The notes below the pieces were generated by a model, which did not search any database, was not told the origin of the DNA, and was given only the letters and a program-made list of their open reading frames with translations. 64,000 nucleotides of DNA, taken from the NCBI RefSeq assembly GCF_000787575.1, contig NW_012236508.1, forward strand, positions 174,443-238,442. The letters run 5' to 3'. The translations under genes and the position numbers were made by a program. Numbering within the stretch: position 1 is the stretch's first letter; each line of letters starts with the position of its first letter. The DNA comes from Acytostelium subglobosum LB1 (Eukaryota > Evosea > Eumycetozoa > Acytosteliales > Acytosteliaceae). Of this stretch, positions 12,741-24,883 are shown in pieces.

Positions 12741-15700
12741 ATGTTGTACACGACACTACCCGATAAATTGAGGGTGCTGACGGAGAATGGTGAACAGCTG
12801 CTCACTAGATTACATACTTCAAGATATGTGTTGCAGAGTGCAAAGACAAGACCATTATTCTTGAATGATGAGAAGATTGGTCGTGCTATTAAGAACTTGA
12901 TGGGCAAGTTCCCAGACTTCCCCGAGCTCGACAAGGTTCAGGGCGCAGAGCTATTGACGACTCGCGCCAAACAGTACATCGAGGACTTGGAGCCCCATTA
13001 CGAGGCGTTGGTCGACGCCTGCGACTGGAAGGAGGCCGCCTTCCAGCTGCTGCAGGAGATCGCCGGACACACCGTCGCGCTGAGGTTCACCTCGTCCATC
13101 CAGCTGGCGTCGATATTTATAGAGCTGGTCGTCATCTACACCAAGCTCCACATCATGCTGTCAAACATCAACGATCGTCGCGTTGTGATGGCAGTGTACG
13201 CGCGACTCATCCAGCACCAGCGCTCGCAGGTCGAGCCCAACTATGCACGCGTCGTCCGCTGGCTCATTGAGTACAGCGACACGCCCGTCAAGCGCATCCA
13301 GGACGAGTTCAGAGTGCTGAACGACACGATTGGCACGGTGTTGGCATCGCTCGAGCCTACCTATGCCAAGCGTCGCTTCATCACACAATTGCGTCGCGAC
13401 GGTGCACTCAATCTCATCCTCAAGCCCGAGGACATTGCACGTCCCATTCAAGACCAATATCGCACCGACATGCTATACGCCTCGCGCATCCATCAATGGA
13501 TTCTCTACGGACACCTTGTCGCGCCAGGTACCCTATCAACGCCCAACTCAATCGAGCTAGTCAAGTTTGCCTTGTCTGAGGGATACAACTTGCCCGTCTA
13601 CAAGGAGATCGTAAGTCTTTCGAGAATAATTGATTGATCGATCACATGACTCACTCAATCAATCACTCAATCATAGTCATTCGCAGTCCACAATGAGTAC
13701 AGCGCTTTGTTCAAGAGTTACAAGAGCAAGACGATTCAGTTGCAGAAGCAGAAGAAGGTGATTGCAGAGGCTGCACAGGCCGCTGCACAGGAGTCACAGC
13801 GTAAGCATCATGAGCGCAGGATCTACTTGAGACAGGAGCTCGAGGCAATGTGGAACCTATTCCGCGACAAGCCATGTCTATTGGCGCCCAAGATCAATGT
13901 GTTGTTGGCGGCGCTGTCGCTGGCCAAGGAGGAGGTGTTCTGGTACTTCCGCCACCTGGACTCGGTGCCACCCGAGAAGGTCAAGAAGTTCCACAACAAA
14001 CAGAATGATATTCGCGACAGGCGCATCAGTGCGTTGCTCTACTACAGCTACCACCTGGTCAACTTGGTCAAGGCCAACAGGAAGATCATTCAGAGCTACT
14101 ACATTGAGTACATTGCTGGCGCCGACACGCTAGGCATCGCCAAGGTAGCAGGCACACCCCAGCTCACTCAGGTGCTCAGCCCACAAGCCAACGAGCTGCT
14201 CGCGAGCATTGTAGGCGAGCTGGGTGGAGTGTCGTTGGACGCCTTCAATCGTGGCACCGAGTTCAACTTCCAGAGCTGGCGCGACAGATGGTGCAGCCTC
14301 GAGTACTTGCTGTTCAACAGCTCATGTCAACTCAAGGAGTCAGAGTCATCACAGCTCACCAGCCGTCTCAACCTCATCTACATCCACTCGCTGAACGTCG
14401 ATCAGCTCGACCAGATGTTGGAGCATTACGCCAACATGTCGGGTCTTTGGTCGTTCAAGGATGCAGTCACTGCTGCATTTGACGTGGCCGTGGCCGACTC
14501 ACTTGACCAACCTTCTCAATCAATGATCTACCTCAGACTGCTGTCGCAGTTCCCACTCGAGGTAGCCACGCCCTACTATCCCGAGGAGAAGGAGCAAATT
14601 GGAAAGGAGTGTGTTGAGCTCGCCTCCAACTACCTCGCCAAGATCTCCTCAAGGATTGTCAACGCGCTGTCCAACGCCGTGGCCAATCAGTATCAGAGCA
14701 ATGAGGCACAGTTGTCCGATGTGAACGCAGCCTATTCAATGCTCCAGAAGCGCAAGGAGTGGAAGGCACCCAAGGACTTTGTGCCACCAGTCGAACCCGG
14801 CTCAGAGTCGATCCATCGTGCACGCGTCAACCTCGAGCAACTGCGTCAGACTGAGAAGAACGCATTCCAGTTGTGTAACGCGCTGAACGAGTTTATCGAC
14901 GTTGTTGTATACGATCATGTGTTTGTGCCACGCGAGTTCTTGCGCGAGCGTCTGGGCGCCACGCTCAAGACCTACATGCGCCACAGCCTTGCGCCGACTG
15001 TCCCCACCGACCCGTCGACCATCAATCGTCCATCAATCATTGAGCGCCAGCTCAAGGTGTTCCTAGGCGTGCTCGTGATGGTCGAGAACTACCTCGACAT
15101 TGACATTGGCGACCTGATCCGTCAGACCCTCCTGACCGAGTTCTACGCCAAGGCCCTCGGCACATGTGGCCGCATCGACTGGTTCCCCCAGGGCGACATT
15201 GAGTACGCCGAGGCCGCCATGCACTCATTCACCAACTACTACTTTGACTTTATCGTTAAGCGATCGTCGCAGCTGGGCATTGTCTACTCGCCTGGCCGTC
15301 TTGGATTCCTCTCGCGTGCCGGCCTACCACTCAAGGCCGAGGACCACTGCGACTTTGTCGAGATTAGAGCGTTCACAAACATGGTCGGACCCTATGGAGT
15401 CAAGCTGGTGGAGCGCGAACTGCTACGCCACGTCCTGACACAGGCCACCGCGCTCAAGGACCTGCTAACGTCAAACTTGGCCGCACTCGAGGAGTACTCT
15501 GGCAACTACTACAAGCCCAAGGGCATCGACACACTCAAGCGATTCAAACAGGCTGATCTCGATAACTTCATCTCGCGATCAATGTCCATTGGAAACGCGC
15601 TCAACCTGCGTGAGATGATGCGCGAGGCTGTCTGCGCCAACAACAGCGAGAACATCCCATTCATTCACAAGACAGTCGAAGCAGCCTTTATGGAGTACAA

Positions 15701-16347
15701 CCGCAACACCTTTATGTTCCCAGAGTTCCTGGGCGTGGACACGTTGGCCCTGGACTCGGGACTGGACGTCAGCGTCGCCGACCAGTACCTCAAGGTATTC
15801 CTGCGAAAGCTGTGCACAGAGAATGACAAGCGCGTCTGGGAGCAGCTGCCCGTCATGTATGCCGTGTGCTTCAACAGCACTTATTGGCGCGATGCCTTCT
15901 TCCGCACATCGATTGAGGGATACTCCAACAATACGCACGTACTCTCCAAGACCATCAGCGACCTACTCATTGCCATTGGTGCCATCAACAGTCTATCAGC
16001 CAACGAGGCGGACATTGTTGTCAATCTTCAACGTTTCCTCGAGATCTCCTCAATCCAACTTCTTAGAATGTTCAAGCCAACTCAGAAGCATCTACCAAAT
16101 GATCCACCCTCTGTTGTTATATTCCTAGAGAAGGTAAAGTATCACTCAATCAATCAATCATGATATCATACTTACCCTGACCATCCCATCCCCTTCAACA
16201 TCTTAGTTCACTGCTGATTGTCCATTGTTGAACAAGGATAACCTTGAGCAATACTTGCCATACACATTCATCAGGGACATGTACAAGTCAATCTATGAGG
16301 TCAAGCCAAGCAAGCAAAGCGAAGGCGGTTCTGATTCAAACTTCTAA
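12741..16347 (+). CDS. washc5: WASH complex subunit 5 (strumpellin)
   Basis: Strumpellin is the large helical subunit of the pentameric WASH complex, which activates Arp2/3 on endosomes; in Dictyostelium WASH is needed for vacuolar neutralisation and recycling. Exons are 12741..13610, 13677..16133 and 16207..16347, all GT-AG and phase 0, giving 1155 residues, essentially the length of the animal protein. The start LPDKLRVLTENGEQLLTRL and block RAIKNLMGKFPDFPEL are typical of the family. The protein is conserved end to end with no low-complexity insert, and its codons are GC-rich, as expected for a constrained housekeeping gene. The last exon encodes a short tail (YTFIRDMYKSIYEV). Confidence 0.96.
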
Positions 16348-16782
16348 ATCAATGGGACAATCAATCATTCATCCACTACATTAAATGTCAAACAACACTT
16401 CATATGCGTCCAGGTCTGAAACGGTGACTGGGCATACCCAGTACTCATCATTCGCCAGGGCAGTCATTGATTGGATATGGGTCGCTTAGAGTCCTGAGCG
16501 ATTGATCTATTTGTGATGCGTCGTGGGTGTTTGGACCGAAAAGGGGTTCGCTTGGGAATCCAAGAGGGTGTGGTTTCACTTTGATCATTAGCACCATTCA
16601 TCAAACATAAATAGAGATACTATGATAGTTTGATTAATTGATAACATCTTCAATATAACTTTAATATATATATACAATGCTATATTATCTGTAGCATAAA
16701 CTAAAGAGAGAGAGTTTGAAAAAGAAAAATATTTATTTATTTCAAATAATAATTATTAATAATATTAATAATAATAATAATA
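16348..16782. other. Spacer with a hairpin cluster
   Basis: Between strumpellin and the next gene. The left part (16427-16564) is unusually GC-rich for a spacer and holds three short perfect or near-perfect hairpins (listed separately). The right part is AT-rich and leads into the start of the next gene. Confidence 0.5.
16427..16564. ncRNA. Candidate structured RNA, three hairpins
   Basis: Three stems lie in a row: ACTGGG/CCCAGT with loop CATA (16427-16442); TCGCTTAG/CTGAGCGA with loop AGTC and one G-U pair (16482-16501); and CTTGG/CCAAG with loop GAAT (16551-16564). No long frame covers them. It is not a tRNA or 5S RNA. It could equally be 3' UTR structure of strumpellin or a chance cluster. 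Confidence 0.25.
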
Positions 16783-17340
16783 ATGCACATGAAGGAACAA
16801 GAGACTTTTGATCAAGTGTCTGGACAAGACCATGTAAAGAACAATTCAATGGATATGGATGTGAGCCCAAATGACCCAAACTTGTTGACCATTGCAATCA
16901 AACCAGTGAGGTCACCATTCTGGGGATTCTACTGTGGCTTCCGTAGGGAGTACAATACATTGTTGGACGGTGTATTGACTCCAGAGGAATACTCTGACAT
17001 TATTAGTGCATTGAACGAGTTGCGTGTCACCAAGTCCGAGAAGGCCAAGGTCATCTCCCTAATAATGTTATCGCGTGGTGCCTACAATCCAACAAAGAAG
17101 GACTTTTACAAGAAGGTTGAGGACCTTTTTGAAGTGGTACAAGAGTTGAACAATCAATATAATGCCCGTGACATCCACTTCAAGATCATCCAAACACACA
17201 ACAAAGAATGTTTAGTCGAGCTACGCTTCAGACCTGTTCGCACCGATGCCGAGGTCAACAACAAGTACACTCCCAAGGAGAAAGAATACGAACCATACCC
17301 ACTTCACGATGGAAAGTTCAGCAAGTTAGTCAACTACTAA
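16783..17340 (+). CDS. Possible Erf4/GOLGA7-like palmitoyltransferase cofactor
   Basis: Single-exon gene of 185 residues. The central segment FRREYNTLLDGVLTPEEYSD continues into IISALNEL, and a later segment KVEDLFEVVQELNNQYNARD is followed by a beta strand CLVELRFR. This resembles the layout of the Erf4/Golgin A7 domain (F..EFP.eL.g.i...eF...i..lN.., then a KV...i..lN helix and a closing strand), whose members partner DHHC palmitoyltransferases at the ER/Golgi. The match is pattern-level only and the usual cysteine-bearing middle is not obvious, so the assignment is tentative. The N-terminal 35 residues are polar and variable. An AT-rich promoter-like stretch lies directly upstream. Confidence 0.8.
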   Translation: MHMKEQETFDQVSGQDHVKNNSMDMDVSPNDPNLLTIAIKPVRSPFWGFYCGFRREYNTLLDGVLTPEEYSDIISALNELRVTKSEKAKVISLIMLSRGAYNPTKKDFYKKVEDLFEVVQELNNQYNARDIHFKIIQTHNKECLVELRFRPVRTDAEVNNKYTPKEKEYEPYPLHDGKFSKLVNY

Positions 17341-20095
17341 CTTTCCATGTGTGTGTGTCAGTACTCGAGAGTTACTGGCCTGATCACATATTGTACATAT
17401 ATAACCCAATAAACCTTACTTTAGTAATGTATGAATTAGTGTATAACCTTATAGTATCATTGTCAACAAGTGGTTGGTGATGAGGACAACAACTCAAACT
17501 TAACTTAGACATCATCAATCCAATACTTAATTTTCAATGATGAATGATCTTGGATTGGATAAAAGATGTGGAATGCTATTAATAGGACAGAAGTAGGTTA
17601 AGATATGTAAACAAGAGGAGGATTGGACCTAATTTCCCGGGTAATTATATTGGGATGATCAGATGGTTCAAGATGTACTGACAATCAATCATTTGTTCTA
17701 ATCTATCCTGATTTATCGAGTGAACAGTACGGTAGGCACCATCCAAGAGGTATAATGATGCTTTGGAATAATCATTGGTGTGTGGCCTACGCCATCAACC
17801 TTAATCAATCAATCAAGATCCTGATCATATGTGTGTGTGTGTGTGTGGGAGGGTGTTCACATGATGGTCCGGTGAATGATTGATCATATATGTGGGTGGT
17901 CGGTTGAATGAAGGTGTGTGTGTGTTTTTGTGTTCTATCTTATTGGAGGTGGGGATTTGACCTTTGAACATTGGTGGATGGTCCCGGTTGTGCATGTACA
18001 AGTGTGGAGATAGAATTATTGTTGTTGTTGTTGTTGCTTTGCTGTTGATGAAGATGTAGGCTGTGTCAAGTCCCTCCCTCCCGGGATATGATAGTATGAC
18101 TGTTTGGTATCAAACAAACAAATTAATTTAATCCATCCATCCATCTTGTTTGTGATTAGATGAGAGTGAGAGAGAGTGTTTAATAGGATATTGATTTTAT
18201 CAGGCGATGATCGCCTCCTCCACACCACCCCATGTGCACCCTTAGTGCCGGGCCATCATTTCCAACAGAATCAATCTTGGCTGCCCTCACCCCACCACAC
18301 CCCTCTGATGAACAATGATCTCAGATCAACATGTCAAGTCTGTAACCACTTTAGCACATATTAAGCAACAGTTGTAACCATGGTGATGGATACAATAGGA
18401 TATTGCTAGTTTGGATTTGCTCACCGTCCAATCCGCACTCCTCTTTCTGATGTGTCACTACGCTCACTCCCTCACACTCACACACACCATCATCTATCAT
18501 CATCAAACCAAACATCCGCCACGAATGCAGACCGGCATGGTACACTCGGGTATGTAGTAGCCAGCGCACGTCTCAACAACAACAGCAATGTGTTTGCAGC
18601 TAGCTGTTGTCTCGATCAAAATAAACCTGCCCTATAAGTTGGTGCTGATGAATACCAACAACAGCAACCTACCTACCTTCCTTCCTTCTTTCATTCCTTC
18701 CATTCTCCTCCCCTTCTCCTGCGCTTGGATGCCCCACCCAGCTCACCCATATATCTAGACTGAATTGAATCAACCATCCAAACGCGCCTTTCCTAATTAA
18801 TTAAACACGAGAGTTAGAGAGTGAGAACAATCTCAACCTTCAGACCAGACCTTGGACCATCAATCAATCAATCAATCCATTTTATATTTGGAACCCAAAC
18901 ACATCTTCAATTAATCATTATAACAACTTCATTCATTATTCATCATACATTATACATCATCATCTTCAACATCATCATCATCAACTTGAANTTACTTAAT
19001 CATTCATTCATTTTAAGTGATTCATCACATCAATCAATCAATCATTGATATTCAGTCCACTCATTCACTAATTTTGAAAGTCAGTTGAACTTGAGTCGTC
19101 NTTCATATATACCTCAATCATACCCAACTCAATATCAACATCAATATCATCCAACACTTTAGGCAAGGATACGTCTCAACATCAAAAGGTAATATTCCCA
19201 AGTTCGAATATTTATTCACGACCAAGACAAAGTCACACACACAAAAACACACCACTATCGATCATAACTGTCAGAGGATAGCGAGTGTCCAACTATTTAC
19301 CATAGTTGGAAAGTCCTCCACATACGGGACCTTGTTTGACGTTACCATTGCCAAACAGTATCCCCAGGGGACATTGTTTTATTAATATACCTGTCAACAG
19401 GACAGCACTACCGCCACAACAACAATGGAATGACGGTTTACCATCACCATCATCAATTAATTTCCCCGATAGGGTAACTATGGAATTGGATGGACTTTTT
19501 GAGTACCCTCCTGCACAATAATGTGTACACTTTATACCATTTACAACAAGTTGTTGTCCATTACCCAATCGCCCCAAATCTACACCACCACCACCTTTTT
19601 GTTTATGTTTAAATTAACGGTCCCGATCAACCTTCCTTTTTCAAGACCACGTTGTTGCTTATTATTATGTGATAAAATACGATTATTATTATCATTGGCT
19701 CATTCATTCAATCATTGAAGGCGGAGTGTGTCTGTGCGTCAGTTGGACAGTCAGCCACTACCAGTCGCTTCATCTACACAACTCGGTCCATATTAGTGGT
19801 TCCAAAACACACACACTGCAATCACCCACTACCCCCAATTATAGGGTGCCAAATGCTTTGTTGTCCAAATGTGGTTACAATTTCACTAATTGTCACCCAG
19901 TTGTAAGGTGAAAAACAATGTCTTTTTGACTTTGGCAACAGTGTGGGAAGTGTGTGTTTGAGTGCATCGTGTGTGTGGTTTGTTATTCGCCGACACGACA
20001 AATGAATGACTAAATGACCTGAATGACTGACATCACCCTACCCTGGTCCATCCATCCAATCCATCCATCTCTATCTAAAGCTTAGGCAGGCCTCA
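17341..20095. other. Long upstream region of mrfA, possibly with a 5' UTR intron
   Basis: About 2.75 kb without a convincing gene and with two single unresolved bases (18991 and 19101). It holds (TG)n tracts near 17830 and 17915 and polypyrimidine stretches at 18670-18730. The block 19280-19920 is rich in short palindromic or repeated motifs around TTACCAT and AACTAT, including perfect arms CCAACTAT/ATAGTTGG at 19289-19309. A GT at about 19187 and an AG at 20084-20085 could bound a 5' UTR intron ending 10 bp before the mrfA ATG. Confidence 0.4.
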
Positions 20096-23000
20096 ATGAT
20101 GCAACAACAACAAGAGCACCACAACCACAACCAGATGAAATATCAACTAATCGAACCTGATAATAATAACAACAACAATAACAACACAACTGCAAGCACT
20201 TCATCATCCACCTCACACTCGTCTAGCAATACTACCTCTACCTCTACCTCTTCTACCTCTACCACCACCCCCTCACCAAACGCGTCTACCAATAACAACA
20301 ATCAATACCACTTGGTAATCAGGGACACGCAGCCCAGCATCCAGAGACTATCAAACAATAGTTGTAGCAGTAGTAATAGCAATAGTCCAGGCCAAACTCA
20401 TCATTCATCATTCAATTGTCTAAACTCACCATCGACTACAAGTACACAACAACTTAACAACACTTCATCATCACCTTCATCAGCCAACGCAACACCACTT
20501 GTAGAATCTGTCACTACTTCATCATCATCACCATCTACTTCGTCAACATCATCATTTCTAAATCTACTACAACAACAACAACAACAGCAACAGCAACAGA
20601 TCAATAGACAACCTGGCGCTGTCAATAGTCTGTTGTCAAGTCCGACACAACAACCACATCAACATCAACAACATCAACAACAACAGCACGTAGTAGACAC
20701 CTTTTTCCAAGTACCGCAACAACCCCAATCCTTTGTCCTACCACAACAACATCAACAACAACAACAGTTCCACCCACACTTCTTCTCAATACCCAAGTCG
20801 ACCACGCCACATTTCCGCGCGTCTCCCTTGGCACCTCCACCTCTACTTCCACATCATCTTCATCAACATCAACTACATCAACTTCACCGCAACAACAACA
20901 ACAACAACAACAACATGACAACTACAATGAATGATAATACAGGCGGCTCAACTTCATCGTCAAACACAGTTGGAGGCCAATCAAATAATAATCCCATAAA
21001 CTCAAGCTCTGGCGCACCATTCAGTCTGACCTCATCGTACAATCAACTCAACTCGATGTTGACGCACTCACAGAACATGAGCATTCAACAGATGGTCAAT
21101 AGTGGCGCGGGAGGTCCATCAGGCAACACAACAGCCACCACGCCAACCACGTACGCGGGCGCCTACGAAGACGCCGCACCCCTCTCCGTCTCTTACGAGA
21201 ACCTCTTCAACAACATCTTTAGTGGCGAGGCCAAGCCCTTGATGAACGACCAGGTCATCATGACTCTGGGCAGCTCGGCCAACAACAACAATATATCGAA
21301 CACGCCATCATCTGCTGGCACATCGTCCAGCAGCAACAACAACAACCATCACGCTCACCACGCACATGGCGCCAATGGCAATGGTGTGGTGTCGGCCACG
21401 CCATCCAGCGACATCTCCTCACCGTCGCCACCATCTGCCTCGCACCACTCTTCATCGTCGCCACTACAGCAGTACTCACCGCTGCCATCTCCCTCGCACA
21501 CATCCTCCTCTACACACGCACAACACAATGGCACTGGCAATGGACATCACAATCACAACCACAACAACAACAACAATAATCATTCGAGTAATATACATCA
21601 TCAACAACATCATTCGAGTCCAATGTCACCTTCCACTTCGAACTCATCACCACTAAGCAATGCTGACTATCACAATCAGCAGCAACAACAAGGTGGCAAT
21701 GGACACATGCAACATGCCTTCCAGCCCAACCCCAACATTGCCATCCCATCCTCCCCCTCGATGTCCACACGCAAACTAAAGCGCGAGTTTGAACAAATCC
21801 AACCCAAAGACGAATGGGAGAGCTACTACCCAACCAACAGCAAGCTGTACACACTGTTCGATTCAAAGAATGAGTTGTAAGTTTGATCACGTAATGATGA
21901 TGTCTGGATCACACACTAACTCAATCAATCAATATTTAGGACTGGATCATTCAACTTCAAGGTTAAGAGGACAGATAAGAATATTCAGTTCTCTGAACTA
22001 GACTCGGCTTGGATATTGTACCGCCAGAATCGTTTCCAGGTGGACTGCGACTTGACTGGCTACCTGGAGACTTGGAACAACACCGATCGTTCCAATCTCC
22101 TCTATGTAAATAACGATGCCAATGCACTGACCGAGGTGTCCGGACTCTACTTCACTCTCTATGTATTAAAGTTTAACTCGCCAACGACCACCAACATCCC
22201 CAACGACCCGAGCGACCGCGTGCCCATCCACCAACTGGGCAACGCCAGCGGTAAGAAGGACGGCCGTCTGCCCGTCGAAGCCTGCCCCGTGCTCAAGGGC
22301 AAGTCCAACTGGACCAAGCTACAGTTTGGCTCGGCCACGGCAAACAACGCCCGCATCCATCCAGAGCAGCCCAATCCAAACCAGCAGTTCTTCCGCATCG
22401 TTGTCACGCTCAACGCCGTGGTCGACGCCCAGCTGCACACAGCCAGCTCCACACAGATGCCATTCACCGCCCCACCCTCGCCCACTTCGCAGTTCTACCC
22501 CATCCTTGCCAAGATCTCACCGGCTATGATCGTGCGTGGCCAGAACCCTGGTCGTTTCCTCAACCACGATAAGTCGTCCAAACGGGACTCGGGAGCATCG
22601 CCCAATGGTGCAGGCGGCTCATTCTTCAACGGCCACTTTAGTATCCAAGGAAGTGGTGGCAGCAGCAGCAGTGGAGGCAGCAGTGGCGGTAGCAGCAGTG
22701 GACGTAGCTCTGCCCAGTTTTTTGGCAGTGGAGGAGGTCACCATCACTCGCTCGGCTATGACCCAAACCAACAACAATCAGGCAATCCAACTATTGTGGT
22801 TGAGAGTGTTGGCGTCGGCCAAGCTGGTGGACCACCAAACATCCGTCTATCGACCTCATCGATGGTGTCGTCCACGTCTTCGTCTGGCAGCGAGTCAGAC
22901 AGCAACAGCAACACCAACCCTCAATACGCCGTCCAGCAGCAGCAGCAGCAGCAACAACAACAATATTCACAGGGAATGATGAACCCATTCAATCATAATG

Positions 23001-24699
23001 GCTCAATGCTTCCCAACAACTCTGTTGCACAACCAACTACCGTGCCAACACAATCACCTGTGCTAGTCGCCTCGGCCATCCAACAACAACAACAACAAGA
23101 TGTAAATACCAACGCCATCCCCTTCCAACACCTCCAACAGCAACAACTTTTTCTCAAACAACAACAACTCCCAATCACAGTTGGCCAGGCACAGGTGCAG
23201 TTTCAGCAACAACCCCCTCTCCAGCAGCAGCAACAACAACAGCAGTTCGTCCCAATGGAGGAGCCCTACACAATCAAGACTGAACCATGGTCCAAGCATC
23301 CACATGCCGACGATGTCGTGTTCACCAACGCCAAGGTGGGTATCAATACAACCAATCCTACCCAAGCCTTGTCAGTCAATGGCAACATCCTGGTCACAGG
23401 TGACCTGTTCAAGCCGTCCGACCGCAGGATCAAGACCAACATCCAGCGCGACACTTCCAACCACTGGGCCAACATTGACAAGCTGAAGCTCTACGAGTAC
23501 GACCGCAAGAAGATGGTCGGCTACGATGCGCCCAACCATGGCGCCGGCAAGCTGCCCGCTGGCACCACAGTGCGCGAGACTGGTTTCATGGCTCAAGAGT
23601 TGAAGGAGGTGATACCAAACGCAGTCACAGTGGCAGGCGAGGTCCGTCTCCAAGACGGCACAGTCATCCCCAACCTCCTCGTCGTCAACGACAGAATTCT
23701 CCTCCTGGAGAACATTGGTGCCACTCAACAGATTGGACGTACACTTCAGCGCGAGCAAGACCACATTGTCGAGATGGACAAGGAGATCAACAAGGTTAAG
23801 ATTGGTATGTATGAGTGGAGTAGTTTATGAGTGATGACCAAGTACTAACACCAATCAATCAAATAGATGGCAAACGAGATCAACATGTAATCTTGAACAA
23901 AATGCAGGATCTGGTGTCATTCATGTTGTCTGAGGAGGGCAAGCACAAGAGCCATGACGATTCATGTGTTTATTGCAGTCTGATGGGCCTTGGCCCAGCA
24001 TGGACCATGTTTGTCTTTGGCTTCTTCGTCCCCTTCTTCTGGCTATTTGGTTCATTCTTCTTGTTCTCACCAAGTCGTGTCAAGTGGATCAGTGGCCTGG
24101 TCAACTTCATAACCACAATCATCTATGTGATTGTCGCTGTCCTCCTGACATTGATGGCTCCCGATCTAGCCTTTGCAATCATTTTACCATCGTTCTGCGG
24201 CATGGGCATCCTGTGCTGCATCGTCGTCGGCTTCTTCCGTCAACGCACATGGGAGTCAAAGAGCAAGTACTACCGCGAGCGTATGCGCCTCATGCAGAAG
24301 GACGGCTACGAGAACTTGAACGAGCAGATCGACAAGATCAGACGCCACTCCTCCGCTTCGATGAACAGCGCTGGCGGCAGTACCAGCAGCAGCAGCAGAT
24401 CATCACAGTCTATCGACATGACACCCATCTCGGAGATGCACACCAGCTGCTCGCAGGACATTGAGGAGGAGTTGTTGTCCACCACGTCAGCTTCGGCAAC
24501 GGCCGCTGGCGCCAAGTTCCAACCCGAGGTCGACACCTTCCGTGAGATCTCAATGAACAATCACAAGACACTACAGGAGATACCACTTCAGAAGATTGTA
24601 TCCAACTATGGCAAGCGACAGAAGCCCAAGACCAAGCAGACCTACACCACCACTACGTCTACCACAACCACAACAACTACTTCCGAGGAAGCTGTGTAA
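20096..24699 (+). CDS. mrfA: Myelin regulatory factor homologue MrfA, membrane-tethered transcription factor
   Basis: In Dictyostelium MrfA drives prestalk gene expression; the family is made as a membrane protein that cuts itself and releases a nuclear fragment. Exons 20096..21876, 21940..23804 and 23867..24699 join in frame to give 1492 residues. Order: a Q/N/S/T-rich N-terminus (1 to about 560) with conserved islands; an Ndt80/PhoG-type DNA-binding domain (about 570-730) with GSFNFKVKRT, LTGYLETWNN and a QFFRIVVTLNAVV strand; a second Q/S/G-rich linker; then the intramolecular-chaperone (S74-like) domain with KVGINTTNPTQALSVNG and the dyad in FKPSDRRIKTN (Ser1087, Lys1092). Hydrophobic membrane segments follow (WTMFVFGFFVPFFWLFGSFF onward). 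The Ser and Lys spacing of five matches the autocleavage dyad of MYRF. Confidence 0.95.
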
Positions 24700-24883
24700 T
24701 AAACATTATCTCGAGAATAACATTCTTGTGTGTACAAACATCAACTTGCCTTGATGAATTAGTGATCAGTAATACCTATTATTCAAAAAACATAACACTA
24801 TTGTCTATTTTAATATAACTTGAACTAGGTCCTGGACATCAATGTCCATAAGAAGATCAATCATTCAACATTCAATCAATTAA

